64,000 nucleotides of DNA from Azotimanducus sp965199815 (GTDB taxonomy: Bacteria; Pseudomonadota; Gammaproteobacteria; Pseudomonadales; Azotimanducaceae), in contig CBDATE010000033.1 of NCBI GenBank assembly GCA_965199815.1, positions 124,001 to 188,000 of the forward strand. Reading direction: 5' to 3'. Below the pieces are notes generated by a model. It did not search any database. It worked only from the letters and a program-made list of their open reading frames with translations, and was not told the origin of the DNA. A program made the position numbers and the translations under genes. Positions 35,547-44,031 of the stretch are shown here, piece after piece. Each line of letters opens with the position of its first letter. Position 1 is the first letter of the stretch.

Positions 35547-36593
35547 ATGTATCGCCTGATTCGTGAACTGCTGTTCGCCCTGCCACCCGAAATCTCTCAC
35601 CATGTGGCGCTTGTCGGCCTGTCTGTGCTGGAGCGATACGGCCTCTCCGAGCGTCTGTTCGGTGCGGTGCCGGGATCCGAAGTTGAACTGCTCGGCCTGA
35701 AGTTCCGCAATCCCGTCGGTCTGGCAGCCGGGTTTGACAAGGACGGGGTAGCGATTGCCGGACTGGCCGCAGCCGGATTCGGCTTTGTCGAAGTGGGCAC
35801 GGTCACGCCGCTGCCACAGCCGGGTTCTGCCAGGCCGAGGCTGTTTCGACTGCGCCGGGAGCAGGCACTGATCAATCGTATGGGCTTCAACAATCTTGGC
35901 GTATCGCATCTCGTGCGCCAGATCGAGGCGGTGCGGTCGCGCCTGCCTGATGCCTGTCCACTGGGGGTCAACATCGGCATGAACCGTGTCACGCCGCGCG
36001 ACCGGGCGCTTGATGACTATTGCCTGTGCGCATCCGAAGTGGCCGCAGTGGCCGATTACATCACCCTCAACCTGTCCTCACCCAACACGCCCGGGGTGCG
36101 GGATTTGCAGCGCATCGAAGCCCTCATGCCCTTGCTCGCTTCGGTGCGGGAACATCTCGAGCGCGCACCGAGGTGTCCGCCACTTGTGGTCAAGATATCG
36201 CCCGATCTTGCCGAGCCGGACCTTGCCGCACTCGCCGGGGTGCTGAAGCGCTGCGGGGCAGATGCAGTGATTGCTACCAATACCACTCTGTCGAGACCGG
36301 CGGACTTGCGTTCGAGGCACAGGGCGGAGCAGGGTGGACTCAGCGGTAAACCGCTTTTGGACGAGGCGCTTCGTACGCTGGTGACGCTGGCCACGCACCT
36401 TGATGGCTTGCCGCTCATTGCTTGTGGAGGCATTCAGGACAGGGATACGGCACAACAGGTGCTGCGCGCCGGTGCCAGCCTGATGCAGGTCTATACCGGC
36501 TTTATTTATCAGGGGCCGCGGCTGATTCGCCAGCTGTGCGAGGCTTGTGAGCAGGAGGCCAGTCGATTGTTGGCCCCCTCGAATGTGCACTGA
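35547..36593 (+). CDS. pyrD: Dihydroorotate dehydrogenase (quinone), class 2
   Basis: 348 residues. The class 2 enzyme oxidises dihydroorotate to orotate in pyrimidine synthesis, passing electrons to membrane quinone. The N-terminal amphipathic part MYRLIRELLFALPPEISHHV is the membrane-associating extension. FMN-binding and catalytic segments are GLKFRNPVGLAAGFDKDG, INRMGFNNLG, VNIGMNR, NLSSPNTPGVRDLQ (with catalytic Ser) and ACGGIQDRDTAQQVLRAGAS. Its last 92 bp overlap the convergent ddl gene. Confidence 0.97.
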   Translation: MYRLIRELLFALPPEISHHVALVGLSVLERYGLSERLFGAVPGSEVELLGLKFRNPVGLAAGFDKDGVAIAGLAAAGFGFVEVGTVTPLPQPGSARPRLFRLRREQALINRMGFNNLGVSHLVRQIEAVRSRLPDACPLGVNIGMNRVTPRDRALDDYCLCASEVAAVADYITLNLSSPNTPGVRDLQRIEALMPLLASVREHLERAPRCPPLVVKISPDLAEPDLAALAGVLKRCGADAVIATNTTLSRPADLRSRHRAEQGGLSGKPLLDEALRTLVTLATHLDGLPLIACGGIQDRDTAQQVLRAGASLMQVYTGFIYQGPRLIRQLCEACEQEASRLLAPSNVH

Positions 36594-37602
36594 CGATGAG
36601 CCGGTGCATCAATGCCTCGAACTCGATGCCGATGGCGCGCGCGCCATCGGGGTACAGACTCGTGGGGGTCATGCCCGGTATGCTGTTCAGTTCCAGCAGA
36701 AACAGCTCGCCCTCGGGCGTACACATGAAATCGACGCGCGACAGGTCCCGGCAGCCAAGCTGCTGATGCAGTTCGACGGCTTGCGCTTGCAGTGCTGCGG
36801 CTACCGAGGCGGGAATCGGTGCCGGTGTCAGATGTTCGCTCTTGCCGTGCGTGTATCTGTGGTGGAAGTCGTACCAGGTGTTCTCGGGCGTACGGATCTC
36901 TGTCACCGGGAAAGCGACCGCTGCTTCGCCATGCACATCGAGTACGCCCACGGTGAGTTCGGCACCCTGTATCAGGGGTTCGATGAGCACTCGTTCGTGC
37001 AGATTCAAGGCTTCCTGCAAGCTGGCCTGCAGTTGCTGCTCGTCGGTTTCGCGCAGCAGGCGCACCCCAAGGGCTGAGCCCTGATCATCCGGCTTGAGTG
37101 CGAGCGATGTCCCGAGTGCGGTGAGGATGGCCATGCTGGCATCGCGCACATCCTTGTCGCCGGTCACCGGAAGGGTATCCGCTTGCGTTGTTGCGGGTGA
37201 GAGCAGGTGCGAGTCGGTTGCGCCTTCGCGGCGCACCACCAGAATATCCCGGGCCAAGCTCAGTCCCGCTCTGCGCGCCACGGACTTGGTCAGGGATTTG
37301 TGCATGGCGATGGTGCTCGCCGCCTGACTACTGCCGAGGTAGGCATAGCCAAGCAGGTCGAGCAGTGCCTGCACCGATCCGTCTTCTCCGGGGGTGCCGT
37401 GCAGTATGGGTGCTACCACATCGGGTGCGAAGCTCGCCAGATCCTGCGTCAGATACTGGCTGAGTTCGATCAACTCCACGCGATACCCCGCGCTTTCGAG
37501 GGCTGCACCGACGCATTGCCCCGAGATGCGCGAGACCTCGGCTTCCGGTGAAGGCCCCCCGAGGATTACCGCGACTCGCAGGCGAGGTATGGTGTCGGTC
37601 AT
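36502..37602 (-). CDS. ddl: D-alanine--D-alanine ligase
   Basis: 366 residues from the ATG at 37602 (MTDTIPRLRVAVILGGPSPE); the open frame continues 84 nt upstream but that part does not resemble Ddl. It joins two D-alanines for peptidoglycan. Landmarks: ILGGPSPEAEVS, APILHGTPGEDGSVQALLDL, LALKPDDQGSALGV and the metal-binding FLLELNSIPGMTPTSLYP. The C-terminal about 25 residues (HSRGPTIDWPPAHKP...) are an extra Pro-rich tail lying antisense to the end of pyrD. An inverted repeat cgtacac/gtgtacg at 37640-37665 lies just upstream of the start. Confidence 0.95.
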   Translation of the reverse strand: MTDTIPRLRVAVILGGPSPEAEVSRISGQCVGAALESAGYRVELIELSQYLTQDLASFAPDVVAPILHGTPGEDGSVQALLDLLGYAYLGSSQAASTIAMHKSLTKSVARRAGLSLARDILVVRREGATDSHLLSPATTQADTLPVTGDKDVRDASMAILTALGTSLALKPDDQGSALGVRLLRETDEQQLQASLQEALNLHERVLIEPLIQGAELTVGVLDVHGEAAVAFPVTEIRTPENTWYDFHHRYTHGKSEHLTPAPIPASVAAALQAQAVELHQQLGCRDLSRVDFMCTPEGELFLLELNSIPGMTPTSLYPDGARAIGIEFEALMHRLIVSAHSRGPTIDWPPAHKPRTAGESAAAPDK

Positions 37603-37729
37603 GGTGTGCGACCCTGAACTTCGTGGAGAAACTTCATCCGCGTACACGGCGGTATTGACGTGTACGGCAGTATAACGCCGGGGCAATGAGTGCCCGGAAG
37701 TCCCCCGGAAATCCCGTCGTCAGTATCAA

Positions 37730-37743
37730 GTGAACGAGCACAA
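37730..37743 (+). repeat. Short solo copy of the IS-end motif
   Basis: gtgaacgagcacaa is identical to 35487-35500 at the end of the IS481-like remnant and sits just beyond the maiA stop, in the gap between maiA and ddl. At 14 bp it is short, so homology is probable rather than certain; a following attctga also matches. Confidence 0.4.
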
Positions 37744-37762
37744 CGCGAGCGGATTCTGACGG

Positions 37763-38401
37763 CTACGACACCCGATAGTCTGGTTGTGCATCGGGTGCTG
37801 CGGCCTGAAAAGCCCGTAGCTCACCACAGGCCGCATACACCGACATGATGCGCGGCCAAGGGCGCATGTCCAACCCAAACCGCACAGCGTTGTACACCTG
37901 CGGCACGAGCAGCACATCCACCACGCCGACAGCACTGCCGAGCGCGTAAGGGCTGGCGACGAGCTCGTTTTCAATCACCGTGAAGCCGTGCTGGAGCCAA
38001 TGGTGATACCAATCAGTTCGCCGCGGTTCGGGAACCGCCAGCACGTGTTCCAGGTGGCGCAAAACTCGCAGATTGTTCAGAGGATGAATGTCGCAGGCGA
38101 TGATTGCGGCCAGACTCCGCGCCCGCGCTCGCGCCAGCCGGTCAGACGGATACAGCGGCGGCTGCAGATATTGCTCCTCCAGCCATTCGATGATCGCCAC
38201 GGACTGTGTCAGTACGGTACCGTCGGGCAATTCCAGCGCGGGCACCAGCCCTTGCGGGTTGACAGCGAGATATGCTTCTCCGCTTTGTTCACCCGCCGAC
38301 AAATCGACTGGCTGCTGTCGGTATTCGACCCCCTTCAAGTTGAGCGCGAGCCGCACCCGGTAGGCCGCCGAACTGCGATAGTAGCTGTGCAACCGCAACA
38401 T
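37763..38401 (-). CDS. maiA: Maleylacetoacetate isomerase (zeta-class GST)
   Basis: 212 residues. It isomerises maleylacetoacetate to fumarylacetoacetate with glutathione, in tyrosine/homogentisate breakdown. The zeta-class motif SSAAYRVRLAL (S10-S11) binds glutathione; NPQGLVPALELPDGTVLTQS is the conserved second glutathione contact. The C-terminal helical domain is complete. It is the last gene of hppD-fahA-VOC-maiA, separated from the VOC gene by a strong hairpin at 38418-38470. Confidence 0.95.
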   Translation of the reverse strand: MLRLHSYYRSSAAYRVRLALNLKGVEYRQQPVDLSAGEQSGEAYLAVNPQGLVPALELPDGTVLTQSVAIIEWLEEQYLQPPLYPSDRLARARARSLAAIIACDIHPLNNLRVLRHLEHVLAVPEPRRTDWYHHWLQHGFTVIENELVASPYALGSAVGVVDVLLVPQVYNAVRFGLDMRPWPRIMSVYAACGELRAFQAAAPDAQPDYRVS

Positions 38402-38417
38402 CCACGCACTCCTTCAA

Positions 38418-38470
38418 GGCTGCACGGCCAAGGAAACTCTGTTATTCAGAGTTTCCCTGGCCGTGCAGCC
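38418..38470 (-). repeat. Long hairpin carrying module 5 of the multi-hairpin repeat
   Basis: 24-nt arms (38418-38441 and 38447-38470) with one mismatch and a 5-nt loop. The inner part ggaaactctg-ttatt-cagagtttcc is identical to hairpin 5 of copies 1 and 2, while the outer part ggctgcacggcca/tggccgtgcagcc is new. The VOC stop codon lies in the loop. It could act as an intra-operon terminator or RNA stabiliser ahead of maiA. Confidence 0.85.
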
Positions 38471-38990
38471 AGGCGGCATGACGCGGTGCGCGCCTGGTTT
38501 TCGACCACTCTTCCAGCATCTCCCACTTGACCGCGTCGAGCTTGCGCAACTTCTCGGCCTCGTCCGGGTCCGGTGCCGACAATTCCAGCCGATGGCCGTT
38601 CGGGTCGAAAAAGTAGATGGAATGGAACAGCGAATGATCGACCACACCGAGCACTTCAATGCCGTTGGTTTCAAGCCGCCGCTTGAAGGCGAGCAAGGTC
38701 TCCATATCCTTGACGCGGAACGCGATGTGTTGCACCCAGACGGGCGTATTCTCGTCCCTGCCCATTGTCGGCAGGGTCGGTAATTCGAAGAAAGCAAGCA
38801 CATTGCCGCCACCGGCATCAAGGAACACGTGCATGTAGGGATGGTTCTCGCCGGTGGACGGCACTGTATCCTCGGCGATGGCGAGCACGAACTCCATGTT
38901 CATGTTGTCCGCGTACCACGCCACGGTCTCCCTGGCATCCCGGCAGCGATACGCCACGTGATGAATCTGTTCCACTTGCAAGACTGTCAT
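38442..38990 (-). CDS. VOC-family (glyoxalase/extradiol dioxygenase-like) protein in the tyrosine catabolic operon
   Basis: 182 residues from the ATG at 38990, preceded by ggggag at good spacing. Two beta-alpha-beta-beta-beta modules are visible: IHHVAYRCRDARETVAWYAD ... NVLAFFELP, and VQHIAFRVKDMETLLAFKRR ... NGHRLELSAPD. Candidate metal ligands are the His of IHHVAY, the Glu of FFELP, the His of VQHIAF and the Glu of HRLEL. Position between fahA and maiA suggests a step in homogentisate degradation; no hmgA is present in the window. Whether it replaces HmgA or does something else is open. The last residues, HGQGNSE, are encoded by the hairpin repeat. Confidence 0.85.
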   Translation of the reverse strand: MTVLQVEQIHHVAYRCRDARETVAWYADNMNMEFVLAIAEDTVPSTGENHPYMHVFLDAGGGNVLAFFELPTLPTMGRDENTPVWVQHIAFRVKDMETLLAFKRRLETNGIEVLGVVDHSLFHSIYFFDPNGHRLELSAPDPDEAEKLRKLDAVKWEMLEEWSKTRRAPRHAAWLHGQGNSE

Positions 38991-38995
38991 GACTG

Positions 38996-40327
38996 TCACT
39001 CCCCGTGTGCAGGCTTGTGCGCCGGTAATACCGTACCCGCGGCCTCGCCAAAACCGATGCGGGCAGCACCGTCTCTGGCGCAATGCGCACGCAATATCAC
39101 CTTGTCGCCATCAAGCAAAAAGCCGCGCTGTTCGCCATTGCCGAGTCGCAGCGGTTCTTTCCCGCCTGCGGACAATTCGAGCATCGAGCCAGCTTCCTCC
39201 GGTGCCGGACCCGATTGCGTACCGCTGCCGAGCAGGTCGCCGGGGCGCAGGTTACAGCCGCCAACAGTGTGGTGCGCGACCAATTGCGCGACGCTCCACC
39301 AGGAATGGCGGAAATGGGAGGTCGAAAGCAATTCCGGCGCTATACCCAGCCCGCGCATGCGCTCGGTCTCGATGAACGCCTGCAATTCGATATCGATGGC
39401 ACCCATGGTGCGATTGCGCAACGAATCGAGATAGGGCAGCGGCGGCGGTTCGTCCGCGGGACGCGTGAATGGCTTGCGAAACGGTGCCAAGGCTTCCAGC
39501 GTGACAATCCAGGGCGAGATCGTCGAAGCGAAGCTCTTGGCCAGGAAAGGCCCAAGCGGCTGATATTCCCAGCCCTGAATGTCTCGCGCCGACCAGTCGT
39601 TGAGCAGGCAGATGCCGAAAACATGCGCTTCGGCCCGGTCGATGTCGATTCGTTCGCCGAGCGTGTTGCCGGTGCCGATGAAGATGCCGAGTTCCACCTC
39701 ATGATCGATGCGGGCGCTGGGGCCAAAAGTCGGGACGGGATCACCGGGGCTCTTCGTCTGTCCGAGCGGGCGCGGAAATCCGCTGCCGGAGACGACGATG
39801 CTCGATGCGCGCCCGTGATAGCCGATCGGCACCCATTTGTAGTTCGGCAGCAGTGGCTGGTCGGGGCGGAACTGTCTTCCGACGCTGGTGGCGTGATGGA
39901 TCGAGGTGTAGAAGTCAGTGAAATCGCCGATGCGACACGGCAGGGCGTATTCCACATTGTCCCGAGGCAGCAGGCAGGTACGCCAGCTGTGTTGGTCTGC
40001 CGCGCCTCGTCGCAACGCCCGCGACAGCGCCAGACGCAACTCCGAGATAACTTCAGCGTCCATCGCCATCAATTCGTTCAGTGTCGGCAACGCAGCGGCC
40101 GCGACGGCCCGTCCCGCCGCCCCGCGCAGCAGGCCGATGGCGGCAACCGCCGCCAAATCGACAATGTACTCGCCAATCGCGACTCCGCCACGAAATTGCT
40201 CGCCGGTATGGGCTCGGCGGAAGACCGCGAACGGCAGGTTTTGCAGCGGAAAATCGCTATCTCCGCCATTGGCGGATTCGACCCAGCTTGTCAGTTCCGG
40301 ATCGTGGGTTTCGTTCAGGTCGAACAT
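38996..40327 (-). CDS. fahA: Fumarylacetoacetase
   Basis: 443 residues from the ATG at 40327 (MFDLNETHDPELTSWVESAN); upstream open sequence overlaps hppD and is not coding in this frame. It hydrolyses fumarylacetoacetate to fumarate and acetoacetate. Conserved segments: FTDFYTSIHHATSVGRQFRP (catalytic His and metal site), YKWVPIGYHGRASSIVVSG, DHEVELGIFIGTGN and NDWSARDIQGWEYQPLGPF. Length is close to the eukaryote-like long FAH class. Third in order after hppD, with a 43-nt gap. Confidence 0.97.
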   Translation of the reverse strand: MFDLNETHDPELTSWVESANGGDSDFPLQNLPFAVFRRAHTGEQFRGGVAIGEYIVDLAAVAAIGLLRGAAGRAVAAAALPTLNELMAMDAEVISELRLALSRALRRGAADQHSWRTCLLPRDNVEYALPCRIGDFTDFYTSIHHATSVGRQFRPDQPLLPNYKWVPIGYHGRASSIVVSGSGFPRPLGQTKSPGDPVPTFGPSARIDHEVELGIFIGTGNTLGERIDIDRAEAHVFGICLLNDWSARDIQGWEYQPLGPFLAKSFASTISPWIVTLEALAPFRKPFTRPADEPPPLPYLDSLRNRTMGAIDIELQAFIETERMRGLGIAPELLSTSHFRHSWWSVAQLVAHHTVGGCNLRPGDLLGSGTQSGPAPEEAGSMLELSAGGKEPLRLGNGEQRGFLLDGDKVILRAHCARDGAARIGFGEAAGTVLPAHKPAHGE

Positions 40328-40370
40328 CGTCTTGCCTGTACAGGAGGCCCGCACCGGCGGGGGATGCGCC

Positions 40371-41465
40371 TCAAATGACACCTCTGCGCATCTGGTCGCG
40401 CTCGATGGATTCGAACAAGGCCTGAAAATTGCCTTCGCCGAAGCCCTCGTCGGCCTTGCGCTGAATGATCTCGAAAAACACCGGCCCGAGGAGGTTGCCA
40501 GTGAAAATCTGCAACAGGAGCTTCTTCTCGCCATCGGTGCTGCCGTCGAGCAATATGCCCCGCGCGCGCAGTTCGTCAACCGGCTCGCCATGCCCCGGCA
40601 GGCGCTCCTCCAGCATCTCGTAATAGGTCTCCGGTGGCGGGTCCATGAATGGTACGCCGTTCTCCCGCAACAGATCGCAGCTTTCATGGATGTCTTCCGT
40701 CGATAGCGCGATGTGTTGAATGCCCTCGCCGTTGTACGCCATCAGGAATTCTTCGATTTGGCCGGAACCGCCCGCTGCCTCCTCGTTCAGGGGAATGCGT
40801 ATCTTGCCGTCGGGAGCGGCCATGGCACGGGATTGCAAACCGCTTTTACTGCCCTCAATGTCGAAATAGCGAATTTGACGGAAATTGAAAAACTTCTGAT
40901 AAAACCCGGCCCAATAGCCCATGCGGCCACGGTACACATTGTGGGTCAGGTGATCGATTTCCAGCAGCTTGCAGCCTTGCGGGTGGCGGTCGGCATCGTC
41001 GTAAAAGCGGAAATCTATGTCATAAATGCTCGAACCTTCCCGATAGCGGTCGATCAGATACAGTGGCGCGCCGCCGATGCCGCGAATCGCCGGCAGGCGC
41101 AATTCCATCGGGCCGACGGGCATGTCCACCGGTTGCGCACCAAGCTCCAGCACTTTCTGGTACGCAGAGTGCGCGTCTCGCACACGAAACGCCATACCGC
41201 AGGCCGAGGGGCCATGCTCTTCGGCATAAAACGCGGCCATGCCACGCGGCTCGTTGTTGAGGATGAAGTTGATATCACCTTGCCGATACAGGACAGTATC
41301 CTTTGACCGGTGCGCGGCGACGGGAGTAAACCCGAGCATCCGAAAAACCTCGTCGAGCTGCCCGCCGTCCGGCGCACAAAATTCGACGAATTCGAAGCCG
41401 TCAAGCCCGATGGGGTTGTCCGCCTGTGTTTGCGTACGAGATGCTTCCTCGTGAAGTGTCTGCAT
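40371..41465 (-). CDS. hppD: 4-hydroxyphenylpyruvate dioxygenase
   Basis: 364 residues from the ATG at 41465 (MQTLHEEASRTQTQAD); a start 10 codons upstream is less likely. It converts 4-hydroxyphenylpyruvate to homogentisate. The Fe(II) ligands lie in EIDHLTHNVYRG, GIQHIALST and FFEIIQRK, in the correct order; GFGEGNFQALFESIERDQ is the conserved C-terminal lid. First enzyme gene of the operon; 71 nt separate it from the TonB receptor gene. Confidence 0.97.
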   Translation of the reverse strand: MQTLHEEASRTQTQADNPIGLDGFEFVEFCAPDGGQLDEVFRMLGFTPVAAHRSKDTVLYRQGDINFILNNEPRGMAAFYAEEHGPSACGMAFRVRDAHSAYQKVLELGAQPVDMPVGPMELRLPAIRGIGGAPLYLIDRYREGSSIYDIDFRFYDDADRHPQGCKLLEIDHLTHNVYRGRMGYWAGFYQKFFNFRQIRYFDIEGSKSGLQSRAMAAPDGKIRIPLNEEAAGGSGQIEEFLMAYNGEGIQHIALSTEDIHESCDLLRENGVPFMDPPPETYYEMLEERLPGHGEPVDELRARGILLDGSTDGEKKLLLQIFTGNLLGPVFFEIIQRKADEGFGEGNFQALFESIERDQMRRGVI

Positions 41466-41536
41466 GTGAATTCCCCTGATTGCGCCTTGTCGCAACAGCC
41501 ACGATACACCGCGATACGCGAGGTTATCAAAAGGGG

Positions 41537-43903
41537 TTAAAAGTTGTAACTGACGTTGGCACCGACCGTGCGCGGCCTGCTGACGACCCAGCGCGGCCGA
41601 CCCGGGGTTTCGGCTGCCAGCGAACGGTTGTCCGCCAGGTTGGCGATGTCGTTGGTCAGATTGTCAACGAACACGCCGAACGTATAGCCACCCCCGCGCA
41701 GCTCCGCGCGCACATTGGCCTGCTGGTAGGCATCGCGCTGGCGACGCCGGGAATTCACCTGGCTCAGACTTTCCCCGACATGGCTGTAATCGAGACGGAC
41801 ATACAAGTCCATATTGCGCAGAACTCCGGGAACGGTGTACTCGACATTGAGTGATGCCGTGTCGTCCGGCACGAATTGCAGCGGGTCGCCTTCCTGATTG
41901 ATGGCGCTGCCGACACTTTGCGTGAATTCCGCATCGGTGCGCCCGTAAGCCAGCCCGAGCCGCAGCGACTCGGTCGGCCGCGCGCTGAGTTCGAATTCGA
42001 AACCGCGACTGCGCGCGGCACCGAAGTTGGATCTGAACTGGAAGCCGCAGCCCAATTGCACTGCTTGCTGGATATCGTCGAAATCGATCATGAACAGCGC
42101 CGTATTGATTCGCACCCAATCGAGAATATCCGTCTTTACACCAAGCTCGTAACTGATCAGTTCGTCCGAATCGTATGTCTCCGTATTGATATCCCCGAGA
42201 TTCAGACTCGCGAGATCATCCGGACAGCCCAGACTGTCGGGCACGGGACCGTTGGCACCGCCGATGCGGAAGCCTTGCGCAACCTTGCCATACACGAAGG
42301 TATCTTCACGGGCTTGATAATCCACTGAAGCCTTGAATATGACACCGTCCCCCCGCTGCGAACCGGTCGCCGGTGTCACCGAAGAAATCGGCTCGTCGTC
42401 GGCGAGCGGCAGGTTCGCCGCGAGACCGGCCTGGCGGTTGCTGAAGTCGTATTCGGTGCGGTACCAGCGCATGCCGACGGTCGCTGCGAGGCGGTCGCTC
42501 AATTCATAGTCAAGTTCGCCAAATACGCCAAGCTCTTCGGTTTCCGAAGGCCTTTCGGCGGTGAACACAAGGTCGCCGAACGGCCAGGGAGCACCAATCG
42601 CCTCGAATTGCGCGCCCAGGCCGGGAGAGAAGTTGCGCGGCTGAAAATCCTCGTCGTCCTGTACCTGCTGATAGAACAGCCCGACAACATAGTTGGCGAG
42701 TCCGGGCAGATCGGAGCTGAACCGGAACTCCTGCACCTTGCTCTCGAAGTTCAGGGTTTGATAAATCGGCGAACGCAAGGGGGTGAACGCATCGCCGCGG
42801 GCATCGCGCAGTCCGAAGCCACCAGCCTCACCCGGCAGGGCTTGCAGAAAGTTGATGAACGAGCCGCTTCCCTCGAACTCGAAGGTTTCGCGGTTGAACA
42901 GCGATGTGGCGGATACGAAGGAGCCCGCCGGAGAATCGTAGTTGACGTTCAGGGACACCAGCGACCATTCGTCCTCGCCGCCTTCCGGGGTGTTGAAGTC
43001 GCGGTTCTGAACAAAGTTGTCGGGGCGTGTATCGGCGAGTGGAAACCCGTTGATCTCGGTCTTCTGATACGTGATGCGGGGTTCGATCGTCAGCGATGGT
43101 GTCGGCTCGAACAGGAAGGAAGCCCGATAGGCGCGCACTTGCAGATCATCGACATCCTTGACAATGCGCGCGTCGGCGGGTGCCGCGAGCGTGGCCGGCT
43201 GTCCCAGATGATCGGCAATCCGTCCCACAGCGCGGTCAAAGACTCCGGCCTGTTCGTCCGCCAGCACGGAAAGCACCATGCCGAATCGGTCGCCGAGCGG
43301 TATGTTGAACGAAGCGGATGCGCTGTAATTGCCGTCGCCCGATTCATCGGTGCTGGAAAACCCCGCCCGCACACGCCCTTCAAAGCCGGAAAAATCCGGC
43401 TTGCGAGTGATGTAGCGAATGGTTCCCCCCAAGGAGCGGGCACCGTACAGGGTGCCCGTCGGCCCACGTAACACTTCGATTCGCTCGAGCGACAGAATGC
43501 GCGGGTCGATTGTTTCCGAGATGGGCGTATCGTCGATATACACGCCGGTCGTATTGACACCGGCAATGCCGCGCAGCGAGATCGAGCGTGACGACAATAC
43601 GCCGTCGGTGGCGGCACCGAAAGACAGGTTGGGAATCGCTACGGCGAAATCGAAAAATTCGTCCGCGCCACGGTTTTCCAGCTCTTCACCCGACAGGGCG
43701 GAGACACTGACCGCGATCGATTGCACCGACTCGGCGCGTTTGGTGGCGGTGACGATAATTTCTTCGATCGCACCTGGCTGCGACTGCTCCTGTGTCCGGG
43801 TTTGGGCTTGCAGCGGGGATACCGCCGCGAACATGACCGCTACAGCCGCCGCGAGTCGCAACACTATCGAAAGCCGCAGCCCTGGACCAGTGGAAAAATT
43901 CAT
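41537..43903 (-). CDS. TonB-dependent outer-membrane receptor
   Basis: 788 residues. A signal peptide (about 1-34, ending SPLQAQT) is followed by a TonB-box-like EEIIVTATKR and the plug domain (QSIAVSVSALSGEELENRGA ... YIDDTPISETIDPRILSLER, ERIEVLRGPTGTLYGARSLGG). The 22-strand barrel ends in the expected aromatic residue (GANVSYNF). It imports an unidentified substrate. Same strand as hppD, so it may supply the catabolic operon or simply share regulation with it. Confidence 0.95.
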   Translation of the reverse strand: MNFSTGPGLRLSIVLRLAAAVAVMFAAVSPLQAQTRTQEQSQPGAIEEIIVTATKRAESVQSIAVSVSALSGEELENRGADEFFDFAVAIPNLSFGAATDGVLSSRSISLRGIAGVNTTGVYIDDTPISETIDPRILSLERIEVLRGPTGTLYGARSLGGTIRYITRKPDFSGFEGRVRAGFSSTDESGDGNYSASASFNIPLGDRFGMVLSVLADEQAGVFDRAVGRIADHLGQPATLAAPADARIVKDVDDLQVRAYRASFLFEPTPSLTIEPRITYQKTEINGFPLADTRPDNFVQNRDFNTPEGGEDEWSLVSLNVNYDSPAGSFVSATSLFNRETFEFEGSGSFINFLQALPGEAGGFGLRDARGDAFTPLRSPIYQTLNFESKVQEFRFSSDLPGLANYVVGLFYQQVQDDEDFQPRNFSPGLGAQFEAIGAPWPFGDLVFTAERPSETEELGVFGELDYELSDRLAATVGMRWYRTEYDFSNRQAGLAANLPLADDEPISSVTPATGSQRGDGVIFKASVDYQAREDTFVYGKVAQGFRIGGANGPVPDSLGCPDDLASLNLGDINTETYDSDELISYELGVKTDILDWVRINTALFMIDFDDIQQAVQLGCGFQFRSNFGAARSRGFEFELSARPTESLRLGLAYGRTDAEFTQSVGSAINQEGDPLQFVPDDTASLNVEYTVPGVLRNMDLYVRLDYSHVGESLSQVNSRRRQRDAYQQANVRAELRGGGYTFGVFVDNLTNDIANLADNRSLAAETPGRPRWVVSRPRTVGANVSYNF

Positions 43904-44031
43904 GATGGTTCCCCCGAATACATGATTACAGTGTGCATCCTACAAGAACAGAGAGGAGATGCATATGGGGGAAATCCCCCAGAAAACCCCTGTTATTCAA
44001 CCGGCACACAACCTCTCCTTGACGGCGACCG

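Noticed and set aside
37640..37665. Inverted repeat cgtacac/gtgtacg upstream of ddl as an operator
   Set aside because: Only a 7-bp arm with a 12-nt gap and no matching regulator; too weak to call.
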